From assembly GCA_030680355.1 (NCBI GenBank), contig JAUXVF010000023.1:62001-126000 (forward strand): a stretch of 64,000 nucleotides of DNA, in the 5' to 3' direction. The notes under the pieces are model-generated. The model saw nothing but the letters and a program-made list of their open reading frames with translations, had not been told where the DNA came from and ran no database searches. A program made the translations under genes and the position numbers. Below, piece by piece: positions 43,131 to 55,526 of this stretch; position 1 is the stretch's first letter, and each line of letters opens with the position of its first letter. The stretch is from Caulobacter sp. (lineage in GTDB: Bacteria; Pseudomonadota; Alphaproteobacteria; Caulobacterales; Caulobacteraceae).

Positions 43131-44957
43131 GTGACCAGACTTCCCCTGCGATTGGCGAGCCTCAGACGGTGGGCTCCTTTCATCCTGCTGAGCGCTCTGC
43201 TGGTCGGCGCCTCGACCCTCATCGCCGGTCAGGTCGCGGGCGACGCGGCGCGGGCGGATCTGATCCGGCAGGCCGACGCCGCCGCCGCCCTGCACGCCGC
43301 CGTCCTGCGCAACGAGCTGGAGAAACACCGGTCCCTGCCGTTCGTCCTGGCCCAGGATCCGGACGTGCGGCGCGCGCTGGCCAGCCGTGACCCGGTTCAG
43401 CTCGCGGCGCTGAACCGCAAGCTGGAGACGCTCAGCACCCAAACCCGGGCGGCGGTGATCTATCTGCTGGATGACAAGGGGGAGACGCTGGCGGCGAGCA
43501 ACTGGCGTCTGCCGACCTCCTTCGTCGGCTCGAACTACAGTTTCCGGCCGTATTTTCGCGACTCCCTTCGCGCCGGATCGGCCGAACATTTCGCCCTGGG
43601 CACGGTCAGCCGCCGGCCGGGACTGTTTCTCGGTCGGCGCGTGGGCGGCCGCGATCGACCGCTGGGCGTGGTGGTCGTCAAGGTCGAGTTCGACAGCCTG
43701 GAAAGCGATTGGCGCGGGTCCGACGAGCCGGCCTTCGTGACCGATCGTCACGGCATCGTCCTGGTCACCTCAATCCCCCAATGGCGGTTTCGCACCCTGG
43801 CGCCGATCCCAGAACCCGAGCGGTCGCGCCTTCGCGCCAGCCTCCAGTTCGGCGGAGAGGCGCTGCAACCCCTACCCCTGACGGCCGACCCTCGGCGGGC
43901 GCGCGAAAGTTCGGGCCGGCTTCCGGGCGCCGATCAGGACGCGCGGTTTGTCTCCGCGTCGGTCCCGGCCTCATCGCCCGGCTGGACCCTGCACGTCCTG
44001 GCCGTCTCTGATCGTGCCCTCAACGCCAGCATTACCGCGGCGCGCGCGGTGACCCTGTTTCTGACCTCTCTGGCCGTCGCCCTCGCCGCCATTCTGCTCT
44101 ATCGCCGCCAGCGCGCCGCCCGCCAGGCCGCGACCCAGGCCGCCGCCCACGCCGAGCTGGAAGCCCGGGTTGTCGACCGCACCCGGGAACTGAGCGCCGC
44201 CAATCAGCAGCTGGTGCTCGAGATGGACGAACGGCGCCGCGCCGAGGTCAATCTTCACCGCCTCCAGGACGAGCTGATCCAGGCCAACAAGCTCGCCACG
44301 CTCGGCCAGATCGCGGCCGGCGTGGCCCATGAAATCAATCAACCGGTCGCCGCCATCCGGGCCTATGCCGACAACGCCCAGGTCTTCCTGGACCGCGACC
44401 AGACCGATGCGGCGCGGGAAAATCTGGGGGTGATCGGGTCGCTGACCGCCCGCATCGGTCTGATCACCGACGAACTGCGCGCCTTCGCCCGCAAGACCAC
44501 CGGCCTGGCGCGGCCGGTAAAGGTCGAAGAGGCTGTCGCCGGCGCGCTGTTGCTGGTCGGCGCCCGGCTGCGCCAGCAGGGCGTCCAGCTGAAACGCACC
44601 GACTCCCCCGACGCGCTGGAGGTCCTGGCCGACCGCATGAGGCTCGAACAGGTGCTGGTGAACCTGTTGCAGAACGCCGCCGAGGCCCTGACCGATACGG
44701 CCGATCCGATGATCCGGGTCGACGTCCGGCGGTCCGGCGGCAAGGTGCAGATCATCGTCGCCGACAATGGGCCCGGCCTGGCGCCCGAGGCGCTGCAGGG
44801 GCTGTTCACGCCGTTCGTCACCACCAAGCCGCAGGGCCTCGGGCTCGGGCTGGTGATCTCACGCGACATCATCGCGGAGTTCGGCGGCGAGCTGTCCAGC
44901 GCCACAGCCAACGACCTGGGCGGCGCCGCCTTTGTCATCACCCTGCGGGGGACCTAG
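43131..44957 (+). CDS. dctB: C4-dicarboxylate sensor kinase
   Basis: A 608-residue membrane kinase. Helix 1 is near residues 14-34. A periplasmic PAS-like sensor (about 40-300) includes [15 protein letters not shown] and [11 protein letters not shown], the usual DctB ligand-domain signatures. Helix 2 is near 306-326. A coiled linker leads to the H box [20 protein letters not shown] with His400. N box: [11 protein letters not shown] boxes: DNGPGL and [12 protein letters not shown]. The GTG start at 43131 has AAGGA upstream. dctD starts 2 bp past the stop. Confidence 0.93.
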   Translation: MTRLPLRLASLRRWAPFILLSALLVGASTLIAGQVAGDAARADLIRQADAAAALHAAVLRNELEKHRSLPFVLAQDPDVRRALASRDPVQLAALNRKLETLSTQTRAAVIYLLDDKGETLAASNWRLPTSFVGSNYSFRPYFRDSLRAGSAEHFALGTVSRRPGLFLGRRVGGRDRPLGVVVVKVEFDSLESDWRGSDEPAFVTDRHGIVLVTSIPQWRFRTLAPIPEPERSRLRASLQFGGEALQPLPLTADPRRARESSGRLPGADQDARFVSASVPASSPGWTLHVLAVSDRALNASITAARAVTLFLTSLAVALAAILLYRRQRAARQAATQAAAHAELEARVVDRTRELSAANQQLVLEMDERRRAEVNLHRLQDELIQANKLATLGQIAAGVAHEINQPVAAIRAYADNAQVFLDRDQTDAARENLGVIGSLTARIGLITDELRAFARKTTGLARPVKVEEAVAGALLLVGARLRQQGVQLKRTDSPDALEVLADRMRLEQVLVNLLQNAAEALTDTADPMIRVDVRRSGGKVQIIVADNGPGLAPEALQGLFTPFVTTKPQGLGLGLVISRDIIAEFGGELSSATANDLGGAAFVITLRGT

Positions 44958-44959
44958 GC

Positions 44960-46300
44960 GTGTTTGAAGACATCAATCTTGTCGCCTTTGTCGACGACGA
45001 CGCCGACCTCCGGGCCGCCCACGGTCAGAGCCTGAAACTGGCCGGTTTCGACGTCCTCGCCCTGGCCAGCGCGGAAGCCGCCCTGGCCCGGATCGGCGCC
45101 GATTTCCCCGGCGTCGTGGTAAGCGATATCCGGATGCCGGGCATGGATGGGCGCCAGCTGTTCCATCGTTTGCGTGACCTCGACCCGGATCTGCCGGTCA
45201 TCTTCATCACCGGCCATGGCGATATCGCCCAGGCCGTCGAGGCGCTGCAGGACGGCGCCTACGACTTCGTGGCCAAACCCTTCGCCTCGGACCGGTTGAT
45301 CGCGAGCGTCCGGCGGGCGCTCGAAAAGCGACGGCTGGTGCTCGACAACCGGCGCCTGATCGCCGGGGCGAGCCAGATCGACGCCGACCTGACCCTGATC
45401 GGCGACACACCGGTGATGGACCGGCTGCGGGCCAATATTCGTCACATCGCCGAAGCCGACGTCGATGTGCTCGTCGAGGGTGAAACCGGGGTCGGCAAGG
45501 AGCTGGTCGCCCAGGCTCTGCACCGCTGGAGCCGGCGCAGGCACCACCCCTTCGTCGCCGTCAGCTGCGCCGCCCTGCCCGAAACGATGATTGAAAGCGA
45601 ACTGTTCGGGCATGAGACCGGCGCCTTCAGCGGGGCGCTCCGGCGCCGGGTCGGCCGGATCGAGTCGGCCGACCGGGGGACCCTGTTTCTCGATGAGGTC
45701 GAGAGTCTGGCGATGGCCGCGCAGGGCCGGATGCTGCGGGTGCTGGAGGAACGGCTGATCAACCCGATGGGATCGAGCGAGGCGCGAGCGGTCGATATCC
45801 GCGTGGTCGCCGCCTCGAGCACCGACCTGGGCGCGCTGGCCGACCAGGGCCAGTTCCGCGCGGACCTGTTCTACCGGCTCAATGTCTTGCGCATCCGCGT
45901 TCCGCCGCTGCGTGAACGGCGGGCCGACATTCCGCTGCTGTTCGGTCATTTCCAGGCCCAGGCCGCGGCCCGGTTCCGCCGCGATCCGCCGCCGTTGACC
46001 GATCGGGTGCGGCAGCGGCTGCTGGAGTACGACTGGCCGGGCAATGTCCGCGAACTGGGTCACTTCGCCGAGCGCCTGGTGTTGGGGCTGGACGACACCG
46101 CCGACCCCGACATGGCGCAGGACCGCCTCGGGTTGGCCGAGCGGATGGACGCGTTCGAAACCCGCATTCTGCAGGACGCGCTGCGGGACCACCGCGGCGA
46201 CGTCCGCGCGACGATCGCCGCCCTGTCGCTGCCCCGGAAGACCTTTTACGACAAGATCAAGCGGCGCGGCATCGACATCAGTCGCTACCGGACCCCCTGA
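44960..46300 (+). CDS. dctD: Sigma-54-dependent response regulator of dicarboxylate transport
   Basis: A 446-residue regulator in three domains. Receiver (1-120) with Asp56 in VVSDIRMPG and Lys in [11 protein letters not shown]+ domain (about 145-375) with Walker A GETGVGKE (about 173-180), the sigma-54 contact loop GAFSGA (221-226, Ser in place of the usual Thr), Walker [10 protein letters not shown] and the Arg-finger region. C-terminal Fis-type helix-turn-helix ([20 protein letters not shown]). Start GTG, 2 bp after dctB. It should activate dctA from the palindromes. The T-to-S change in the loop is conservative. Confidence 0.94.
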   Translation: MFEDINLVAFVDDDADLRAAHGQSLKLAGFDVLALASAEAALARIGADFPGVVVSDIRMPGMDGRQLFHRLRDLDPDLPVIFITGHGDIAQAVEALQDGAYDFVAKPFASDRLIASVRRALEKRRLVLDNRRLIAGASQIDADLTLIGDTPVMDRLRANIRHIAEADVDVLVEGETGVGKELVAQALHRWSRRRHHPFVAVSCAALPETMIESELFGHETGAFSGALRRRVGRIESADRGTLFLDEVESLAMAAQGRMLRVLEERLINPMGSSEARAVDIRVVAASSTDLGALADQGQFRADLFYRLNVLRIRVPPLRERRADIPLLFGHFQAQAAARFRRDPPPLTDRVRQRLLEYDWPGNVRELGHFAERLVLGLDDTADPDMAQDRLGLAERMDAFETRILQDALRDHRGDVRATIAALSLPRKTFYDKIKRRGIDISRYRTP

Positions 46301-46345
46301 TCACGGGGCGCCGCCGCCGGATGACAACGCCCGCCTGGCGGTCGA

Positions 46346-47833
46346 TCAGCCGGGCCTTTTGCCCAGGTGCCGCGCCATACCGATGGCGGCGAGGAAGTAG
46401 TGGATCGACGCCCAGCCGTAGAACAGGAAGGTGATGACCAGCCCCCCTCGCGTTCCATCCGCAAGGGCGAGGCGGCACTCGCCGGCCAGGGCGACGGAGG
46501 CGCCGGCGGGCGCCACCCCGCCGGGGCAGTCCGCCGCGAACGCCGCGGACCCTGCCCCGCCGAACCACGCCTGAATCAGGCTCCAGACGCCGTCGCTTCC
46601 GGCCCCGGCGAAGCGGACATGGGCGAGCTGGTCGATCACCCAGCCGGTGAAGGGCGGGCCGCCGCCAAGGGCGATCAGGTTGAGGAAGAAGAACAGAACC
46701 GCCGTCGCCGTGGCCCGGCGGCGCACGTCCACCGAGTTCTGCACCACGCCGAAGGTCGGCCCCAGGTAGGTGTAGTGGAACAGACCCGGCGCCAGCAGGA
46801 TCAGGGCCGCGGTCTGCCAGGAGGGCTGCACGAAGGCGAGAATGTAGATCGGCGTGCAGATCGCCAGGCCGATGGCCGGGGTCAGGGCGTACCAGGCCGG
46901 GCTGACGCGGGCGAGACGATCGGCGATGAACCCGCCCGCGAGCGTGCCGACGCCGGCGCTGACGCCGCTGATCAGACCGATGACCAGGCCGACCGTCGTC
47001 AGGTCGAGCCCGAAGGCGGAGATGAAATACTGCGGCGTGAACTGGTTGGAGCCATAGACGCCGAACGACACCAGCGTGATGCCGATAGCCATGTGAAGAA
47101 CCGGCCACTTGCCAAACAGCGTTTGGGCCACCGCGCCGATCTCGCGCAGTTCGCCGCCGAGCGACAGGGCGACGGGCGGCGCGGCGGGCTCGATCGGCAG
47201 ACCCGCGGCCTGCTGGGCTTCACGGTCGGCGTGTCCGCGCGGCGGCTCCTTGACCAGCAGCTTGAAGACAAGAGCCAGGATTACGCCCGGAAGACCGACC
47301 GCGGCGAAGGCGCCGCGCCAGCCCAGGGTCTGGGCGAGCCAGCCCCCGGCGGCGGCGCCGAACATAATGCCGAGCGGCACGCCCAGACCGTAGACGGCCA
47401 TGGCCGAGGCGCGCTGGCGGGGTTCGAAATAGTCGCTGATCAGGCTGTGCGCGGGCGGAGAGCAGCCCGCCTCCCCGATCCCGACGCCGAAACGACACAG
47501 GGCCAGCGTGGCGAAATTGCCGGCCACGCCGCACAGGGCGGTGAAGGCCGACCAGACCACGAGCGACACCGTGAGGATGTTCACCCGGCTGCGCCGCTCG
47601 GCGAGCCGGGCGATTGGAATCCCGAGCAGGGTGTAGAGCAGGGCGAAATAAAGCCCGCCGAGCATGCCGATCTGGGCCGAGCTGAGGCCGAATTCGGCGC
47701 GGATCGCCGGCCCGACAATCGATATGATCGTCCGGTCGATGAAATTGATCGTGTAGGCGGCCAGCAGCAGCGCCAGCACCAGCCCCCGGTAGCCCCGGGA
47801 ATAGTGGGGGGTGTCGATCGACTGGACCGTCAT
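46346..47833 (-). CDS. MFS transporter, spinster-like (operon distal)
   Basis: A 495-residue, 12-helix major facilitator. Helix 1-2 region reads LAAYTINFIDRTIISIVGPAI-like and GLYFALLYTLLGIPIARLAE. GVGIGEAGCSPPAHSLISDY in helix 4 and YFEPRQRASAMAVYGLGVPL identify the Spns-like group seen often beside TonB receptors. A long loop of about 50 residues lies near the middle. The C-terminus has an extra periplasmic loop with Cys residues (ECRLALADG). The ATG at 47833 follows the M28-like gene by 11 bp. The gene closes the eight-gene operon and is convergent with dctD. Confidence 0.88.
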   Translation of the reverse strand: MTVQSIDTPHYSRGYRGLVLALLLAAYTINFIDRTIISIVGPAIRAEFGLSSAQIGMLGGLYFALLYTLLGIPIARLAERRSRVNILTVSLVVWSAFTALCGVAGNFATLALCRFGVGIGEAGCSPPAHSLISDYFEPRQRASAMAVYGLGVPLGIMFGAAAGGWLAQTLGWRGAFAAVGLPGVILALVFKLLVKEPPRGHADREAQQAAGLPIEPAAPPVALSLGGELREIGAVAQTLFGKWPVLHMAIGITLVSFGVYGSNQFTPQYFISAFGLDLTTVGLVIGLISGVSAGVGTLAGGFIADRLARVSPAWYALTPAIGLAICTPIYILAFVQPSWQTAALILLAPGLFHYTYLGPTFGVVQNSVDVRRRATATAVLFFFLNLIALGGGPPFTGWVIDQLAHVRFAGAGSDGVWSLIQAWFGGAGSAAFAADCPGGVAPAGASVALAGECRLALADGTRGGLVITFLFYGWASIHYFLAAIGMARHLGKRPG

Positions 47834-47843
47834 GGTCGCCGCC

Positions 47844-49127
47844 TCATGAGCCAAGGATATCGAGAAGGGCGGCGCGCAGGGCTTCCGAGACGGGGCGAAC
47901 CAGGGCGCCCGAGACGCAGCGCATGTCGTCGTTGCGGCTGTGATGGAAGCGGTGGTTTCCGAAGAAGCCGGCCGCCGAGCCATAGCCGCCGGCGATGATG
48001 TTGGTCAGCTCGCCGGCCGAGTTGGCGGCGGTGGCCGGATAGACCGCCTCGACCCCGGGAAGGCCGGCGAAGGCGCGTCGGAAGGCGTCGGCGACGTTGG
48101 GGCTGGCCAGCAGGAACCGCTGGGAATCCGCGCCAGGGAGCGGCCGCAGCTGGCCGCCGAATTCGTGCCAGTCGCGGGCGGCCAGGTTGGCCCCGACATG
48201 GACCCACAGGCGAGTCCGGGCCGGTGGCGGGGCGGCCTCCTCAAGATAGGCCGCGCCGCCGAGATTTTCATATTCATGGCCGCTGGTGGCCACCAGATCG
48301 ACGTCAAACCCGCCGGGTCGACGCGCCAGCCAGGTCGCTGCCGCCAGCCAGACGGCGACGCCGGATCCACGCTCTCCGGCGCAGCCGAACCATCCCGAGC
48401 GTGGTGTCGACAGGACCACGGACTGCGCGCCGCCGCGCGTCAGACGCGCGGTCAGATTCCAGGCCGGCCGCTCGCCGCCCCGGCCGGCGAGGACCAGCCG
48501 GCCCGTCCGCCCATTGGCGGCGGCGTCGAGGAAGGGGCCGGCGTCGCGGGGGGCGAGCACGGCGACCGGTCGGGCCGGGCCGCGATGGTGCGCGAAGGCG
48601 TTGAGCGCCAGGGCGTCGCCGGTCGGGCCGGTGGTCACCAGCACCGCCGCGGCCGCGCCTCGCGACCAGGCGTCGGCGAGGGCGGCGGCGATCAGCGGGT
48701 CGGCGGCGCTCGACCAGCGCCGGGCCGGCAGAACAATCAGGGCGATGGCCCCGTCCAGCGGACGGTGGCCCAGGGCCAGGGCCAACGGCGCCGACAGGCC
48801 TTCCGGACCGGTCGGTGTGACTACGGCATGGGGAATGACCGCCGCTGTCTGTCCCTCGATGGAAAGCGTCGTCTCCGTCGGCTCGAAGTACGGGGCCGAG
48901 AACGCCTGACGATGGCAGCTGTAGCCCGCGCGGGTCAGCTCGCCTTCGAGCCATTCGCCACTGGCCCTGTCGCCCGGTCCGCCCGACGCCTTGTCGCCGA
49001 AGCCGTAGTAGCGCTCCAGAACGCCCTGATGCCAGGCGTCGTCGAAGGTATCGCGGTCGATCTTGCGTCCGATGGGCAGGCCGCTGGCGGCCGTGGCGAC
49101 GAGCAGATCGCGACGGGAGGGCGTCAT
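47844..49127 (-). CDS. M28-like peptidase-fold protein, metal ligands altered
   Basis: A 427-residue protein with a Tat-type N-terminus (SRRDLLVATAASG). The fold resembles M28 aminopeptidases: an inserted PA-like domain (about 105-225) and the core GERGSGVAVWLAAATW, LVATSGHEYENLGGAAYLEE and HHSRNDDMRCV. In the place of the first metal motif (His-x-Asp) it reads STPRSGWFG, and the bridging Asp is Glu, so normal two-zinc binding is doubtful. It overlaps the upstream hydrolase gene by 4 bp (ATGA). It may be a divergent hydrolase or a binding protein in the pathway. Confidence 0.72.
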   Translation of the reverse strand: MTPSRRDLLVATAASGLPIGRKIDRDTFDDAWHQGVLERYYGFGDKASGGPGDRASGEWLEGELTRAGYSCHRQAFSAPYFEPTETTLSIEGQTAAVIPHAVVTPTGPEGLSAPLALALGHRPLDGAIALIVLPARRWSSAADPLIAAALADAWSRGAAAAVLVTTGPTGDALALNAFAHHRGPARPVAVLAPRDAGPFLDAAANGRTGRLVLAGRGGERPAWNLTARLTRGGAQSVVLSTPRSGWFGCAGERGSGVAVWLAAATWLARRPGGFDVDLVATSGHEYENLGGAAYLEEAAPPPARTRLWVHVGANLAARDWHEFGGQLRPLPGADSQRFLLASPNVADAFRRAFAGLPGVEAVYPATAANSAGELTNIIAGGYGSAAGFFGNHRFHHSRNDDMRCVSGALVRPVSEALRAALLDILGS

Positions 49128-50170
49128 GTCACATCCCCCGATGTTCCGGAGAAGGCGGAGAGCAGGTCGTCAAACAGAAGGGGCGACCGGGGCGGTTCGC
49201 CCTGGCGAACAATGATCAGCCGCCGTGACGGGACCAGCAGCAGCGCCTGACCGCCAGCGCCCAGGGCGGCGATGGTGTCCTTCGGCGCATGGGGAAAGCG
49301 AAAGCCGGCGACCTGTCCGGTGGCGTCATATCCCGACGCGGAATTGCACCACCAGAGGAGCCCGTAGGACGGATTGAGCGCCTGGGAGGGCCGGGTGAGG
49401 ATGCGGACGAAGTCAGCGCGGACCAGCTGCCGGTCGTCCCAGCGTCCCTCGTTCAGGATGAGCTTTCCGAACTGGGCGAGGTCACGCGCCGTGGAGAGGG
49501 CGCTGTAGTAGTTGGTCACCGGGCCCGCGGCGCCCTGGCCGATGTTGGCGACCCAGCGCGTCTGGCTCATGCCCAGCGGACCGATCAGGCGGCGGGCCGC
49601 GTAGACCTCGACCGGTTCGCCGGTCGCGCGCGCCAGAATATGGAACAGCAGATGATAGGCGGCCGTGTTGTAGGCCCATCGGGTTCCGGGCGGATGGCCC
49701 AGCGCCGCCGCTGCGTTGATCGCGAACTGGTCGCCGGCGATGTTGCGCAACGCCAGCCCGGCGTCGTTCAGGCCCGACGTCATGCTCATCAGATGGCGAA
49801 GGGTGATCGCCCGCCGGGCGTCGTCCCGCCATGGCGGAATGAAGTCGGCGGCGGGCTGGTCGAGGCCGTTGATGAACCCGTCCTCAATGGCCATGCAGAC
49901 AAGGACGGCGATGATGCTCTTGGCGACGGAGGCCAGTTCGCGCGGTTGATCCCCGCTCCAGCCCTGCGCATAGCGTTCGGCCCCGATCTGACCCGCCTGA
50001 ACGACCAGAACACTGGTGCTGCCGTCCGCCATCGCCCGGTCGAGAACGGCTGCCTGGCGAGCCTGGCCGCCATCGCCCGCCGCGGATCTGGTCCCGGCCG
50101 CCGCGCAGCCGATGAAGGCCAACGACGTCGCCCCGAGAAGCCCGCGGCGCGAGAGTGTGTTCGACATCAT
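49124..50170 (-). CDS. Beta-lactamase-fold serine hydrolase
   Basis: A 348-residue class C beta-lactamase/esterase-type protein. N-terminus has SRRGLLGATSLAFIGC, which fits both a twin-Arg signal and a lipobox (FIGC), so it may be a lipoprotein. The active-site SxxK is SVAK in ELASVAKSIIAVLV, and the YxN motif is YNT in RWAYNTAAYHLLF. FRFPHAPKDTIAALGAGGQ near the end supplies the third motif region. Such proteins cleave esters or amides. It follows the TetR gene by 66 bp and overlaps the M28-like gene. Confidence 0.85.
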   Translation of the reverse strand: MMSNTLSRRGLLGATSLAFIGCAAAGTRSAAGDGGQARQAAVLDRAMADGSTSVLVVQAGQIGAERYAQGWSGDQPRELASVAKSIIAVLVCMAIEDGFINGLDQPAADFIPPWRDDARRAITLRHLMSMTSGLNDAGLALRNIAGDQFAINAAAALGHPPGTRWAYNTAAYHLLFHILARATGEPVEVYAARRLIGPLGMSQTRWVANIGQGAAGPVTNYYSALSTARDLAQFGKLILNEGRWDDRQLVRADFVRILTRPSQALNPSYGLLWWCNSASGYDATGQVAGFRFPHAPKDTIAALGAGGQALLLVPSRRLIIVRQGEPPRSPLLFDDLLSAFSGTSGDVT

Positions 50171-50236
50171 CGTCAGCTCCCCGCCGACGCCCTGCCGGCT
50201 CTCCGTGTCTCGATGGATATCGCCGCCCGGGCCGGT

Positions 50237-50969
50237 CTAGCGGGCCGCGCTCTGGCGTTGTTTGCAGATGGCCAGGAATCCCGCCGCCATGAAGCTGGCC
50301 ATGCGGTCCTTCACCGCAGCGAAGTCGTCTGAATCGCAGAGGCCGCCGGACAGCCGGTCAATGCGCCCCGTGCGCGCCAGCGTCAGCATCAGGCCGGCTG
50401 TAACGAAGTGATAACCCCAGAAGAGGTCCTCATCGGCGCTGTCGGGCAGCGCCTTTTTCAGGATGCCGATCAGCCGCAGGACCACCTCATCGAAGTGGAA
50501 GTCCATCAGCTCGGCGCCGTGGGCCGTGTTGGAGAGCTGGGCCCCCAGGACACCATAGTTTTTCCAGTTTTCGCCGCCCTGACTGTAGAGATCCAGGTCA
50601 GTGTCGAGGAAGGCGCGCAAGGCGCCCTCAACCGTCGGCTTGCCCCCGGTCGCGGCGTCGTATTTGTCCAGCGCTTCCATCCGAAGATCGATGGTCACCT
50701 GCGCGCGCCGCCCGATCACGGCGTCGAACAGCTTCTGCTTGTCGGTGAAATAGTAGTTGAGCAGCGTGTGGTGCACGCCGACGCGCTGGGCGACGTCCTT
50801 CAGCGTCACCCCATACAGGCCGTTCTTCGAGAACAAGTATTCCGCCGCGTCGAGGATATGTTCCATCGTGTCGGCGCGCTGTTCGACCTTGGTCCGACGC
50901 CGGCGCGGCTTGGCCGCCACGGGAGGTCCAGCCGGCGTCGCGGTGGCCTGAGGTTCGGATTTCTCGTTC

Positions 50970-50983
<14 letters not shown>
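50237..50983 (-). CDS. TetR-family regulator
   Basis: A 248-residue TetR/AcrR repressor. A basic N-terminal tail (AAKPRRRRTKVEQRADTM) is followed by the helix-turn-helix (ILDAAEYLFSKNGLYGVTLK, VAQRVGVHHTLLNYYFTDKQ). The ligand domain is about 170 residues. It lies inside the eight-gene operon and overlaps the acyl-CoA ligase gene by 14 bp, so it is probably made with the pathway and controls it by feedback. The palindrome at 57911-57928 in front of the operon is the best operator candidate. Confidence 0.9.
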
Positions 50984-52622
<1,639 letters not shown>

Positions 52623-54195
52623 GGCGTCTTTCCTGTTACGCGGCGGCGACAGACCACGGTTTCATGCAGCTTGAACATGCCCGGCATCAGGCGCTCTCGG
52701 GCCACGGGCCCCTCTTCGAAAGCCATGTAGGCGCGGCTCTGGCCATAGGCGCTCCATGCCGGCTGGCCGAGCGCGCTCGGCGTTCCGTCGCGGGCGAAAC
52801 TGGTCCAGTAGGCGCGCATTGCGTCCGACAGACCGGTCTCGGTGGCCGTGTCCGGAATGGCGGGCCAGTTCGGCGGGGTCCGGTCACGTGTCCCGAAGAC
52901 GTAGGGGATTTCCGAGGCGTGGAAGGCGTGGAGACCCGCCCCGTCGGCAGCCGGATAGCCATGGTCAAAGAGATAGAGGAAGGCCGGCTGCCCGATCGCG
53001 GTCTGGCGACGGGCGAGCCGCTCGGCGGTCCAGCCGTAGAGCGCGTCACGCGGCGTGGCCAGGACGCTCTGTGCGATATCGCTCGACGGGTAGACGGCGA
53101 GAAAGGCGTCGGCGAGGTCGCCATACCGCTCCCGAATGGCGCGCTCATAGGTCGCCGCGTCCGCCGGGGCGGGCGGCGCCAGCGCCGGCAGCGAGCGGAT
53201 CTCACCCTGGTTAAACCCGGCCAGAAGCGGCACCGGCGCCTGCTGGCCGCGATCAAAGATCTCGACCAGCTGTTCGGGGAGGATGACGCCATCGACCGTT
53301 CCCCAGGGCACATAGCCCGCCTTGGCGGCGGCCACCGTCAGGTCCTGGGCGTCCATGGCGCGCAGGCCCGCGAGGTTGGTGCGCCCCAGTTTCATCTGTA
53401 GCCAGGCGCCCACGCCCTCCGCGGGCGGATCTCCGTAGCGGCTTGAGCGCAGTTCCGGCGTCGAGAGCATGTAGGCGCTCTCGGCGACCGCCCGACTGAA
53501 CAAGCCGCGGGCCTCGGGCGAGGCCATCAGATACAGGACGCTCAGAGCGCCGGCGGACTCTCCGGCGATGGTGACTCTGGCGGGATCGCCGCCAAAGGCG
53601 GGAATATTCTGTTTGATCCAGCGCAGAGCGGCGATCTGGTCAAGCAGTCCGTAGTTTCCCGAAACATTCTTTCGGGACTCGCCGCTGAGTTCAGGGTGGG
53701 CGAGATAGCCAAGGATTCCGAGGCGATAGTTGATCGAGACAACGATCACGCCTTCCGCCGCCAACCTGGCGCCGTCGTACATCGTCTCGCTGCTCGACCC
53801 GTTGGTCAGGGCGCCGCCGTGAATCCACACCAGCACCGGGGCGTTCTTCGCATGGGCCGGCGCCCAGATGTTGAGCGACAGGCAGTCCTCGCTCATGGGC
53901 GGCACAGGCCCGGCATAGAGGCTCGCCCCCCGCCCCGTCAGCTGGTGGCAGGCGGGGCCAAACTGGGTGGCGTCCCGCGTCCCGGTCCAGCGCGGCGCGG
54001 CCACCGGCGGCCGCCAGCGACGCCAGCCTGTCGGCGGCAGGGCGTAGGGAATGCCCTTGTAGAGGTTGATGTCGCCCAGGGTCTCGCCCTGGACCGATCC
54101 GGCCGGCGCGGCGACGACCGGCTGCGCCGAAGCGGCCGAAACATGCACACAGCCCAGAACGGTGAGCGCCACGAGCGCGCGAACAGCGGTGCGGA

Positions 54196-55524
54196 TCACG
54201 AGGTCTTCTCCTTGCCGGCCTGACGCCGGATCCTGGCGCCCAGGCCCAGAAACATGGCGATGGCCAGGGCGTAGAACGGGATCAAAGTGTAGAACGCCAT
54301 CTGCAGCGAATTGTCCGGGTGGCTGGCGCTGAAGAAGTCGCTGGCCGCGCCCAGATAGGTCGGGCCCAGGCCCAGGCCGATCAGGTTCATCACCAGGAGC
54401 AGAAGGGCGCCGCTGAGGACGCGCTGGTCGGGCCGCACCTCTTCCTGAACCAGGGTGACCGCCGGCGAAAGGTAGAAGTAGTTCAGACCCATCGGCAGGG
54501 CGAGGAAGACGAGCGCCAGCTGCCAGCTCTCGGCCCAGACGAAGCCGACGAAGAGCGGCGCGGCGATCGCCAGGCCGACGGCCGGAAGGTAGGCGTAGGC
54601 GGTCTTGGAGCGTCGGGACAGACGATCGATCAGACGGCCTGACACGAACATCCCGGCGCTGGCCCCGACACCGACCAGCAGGGCGTACCAGAGCGCCACC
54701 TCCGGCAGGGTCATCCCCTTCTCGCGCATCAGGAACAGCGTCGCGAAGTTGAGAAAAGCGTAGGTGACGAACTGGGTGGCGCCGCAGGCGAGGGCCATGC
54801 CGCGCAGGACGGGATTGGTGAAGAACATTTTGCAGGTGGCCCAGAAGCCGGTCCCCGAAACCGGGGCCGCGCCCGACACCGGCTGGGTCTTGGGCTGGGC
54901 ATCCAGAGCGCCCTTTTTGGGCTCGCGCATGAACAACAGAACGACGACGGCGGTGATCACGCCGATGACGCCGATCCACAGGAAGGCGTCACGCCACGAA
55001 TAGGCGGCGGCGATAGAGGCGCCGAAGGCCACGCCCATGGCCTGACCGATCGGCGGGCCGAAGTTGAACAGGCTGAGCGCGGTGCCCCGCGTGCCCGGCG
55101 GGAAATAGTCGGAGATGATGGCGTAGGACGGCGGCACGCCGCCGGCTTCGCCGACGCCGACCGCCATACGCGAGGCCGCCAGCTGGGGATAGTTGGTCGA
55201 CAGCCCGCAGGCCGTAGTCGCCGCGCTCCAGAGGGCGAGGGAGAAGGCCAGCACCCGCACGCGGTTCGTCCGGTCAGCCAACCAGCCGACCGGGATCGCG
55301 AGGATGCAGTAGAACAGCGCGAAATAGAGCCCGCTGATCAGTCCGAGCTGGCCGTCGGTGACGCCCAGTTCGTCCTGGATAGGCTTGGCCAGGATCGACA
55401 GCAGCTGCCGGTCCAGGAAGTTGAGCATGTAGACAAAGCACAGGGCCGCCAGGACAAGCCAGGCCCGGCCTCCCGGACGCGCGCTGAGCGCGCCCGGGGT
55501 GGCGATGGAGACCGAACCGGCCAT
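54196..55524 (-). CDS. MFS transporter, spinster-like (operon proximal)
   Basis: A 442-residue, 12-helix carrier of the same group as the distal MFS: LCFVYMLNFLDRQLLSILAK, GLYFALFYCILAIPVGWLAD, VGVGEAGGVPPSYAIISDYF and GTALSLFNFGPPIGQAMG. It begins 2 bp after the receptor stop and overlaps the esterase start by 4 bp. Two related but clearly different MFS genes in one operon suggest two different solutes, such as the two halves of an ester, or one importer and one exporter. Confidence 0.9.
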   Translation of the reverse strand: MAGSVSIATPGALSARPGGRAWLVLAALCFVYMLNFLDRQLLSILAKPIQDELGVTDGQLGLISGLYFALFYCILAIPVGWLADRTNRVRVLAFSLALWSAATTACGLSTNYPQLAASRMAVGVGEAGGVPPSYAIISDYFPPGTRGTALSLFNFGPPIGQAMGVAFGASIAAAYSWRDAFLWIGVIGVITAVVVLLFMREPKKGALDAQPKTQPVSGAAPVSGTGFWATCKMFFTNPVLRGMALACGATQFVTYAFLNFATLFLMREKGMTLPEVALWYALLVGVGASAGMFVSGRLIDRLSRRSKTAYAYLPAVGLAIAAPLFVGFVWAESWQLALVFLALPMGLNYFYLSPAVTLVQEEVRPDQRVLSGALLLLVMNLIGLGLGPTYLGAASDFFSASHPDNSLQMAFYTLIPFYALAIAMFLGLGARIRRQAGKEKTS

Positions 55525-55526
55525 GC

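Noticed and set aside
54200..54979. Upstream extension of the carboxylesterase frame
   Set aside because: It runs within the MFS gene in another frame and has no domain. The GTG at 54199 opens a signal peptide and overlaps the MFS stop.
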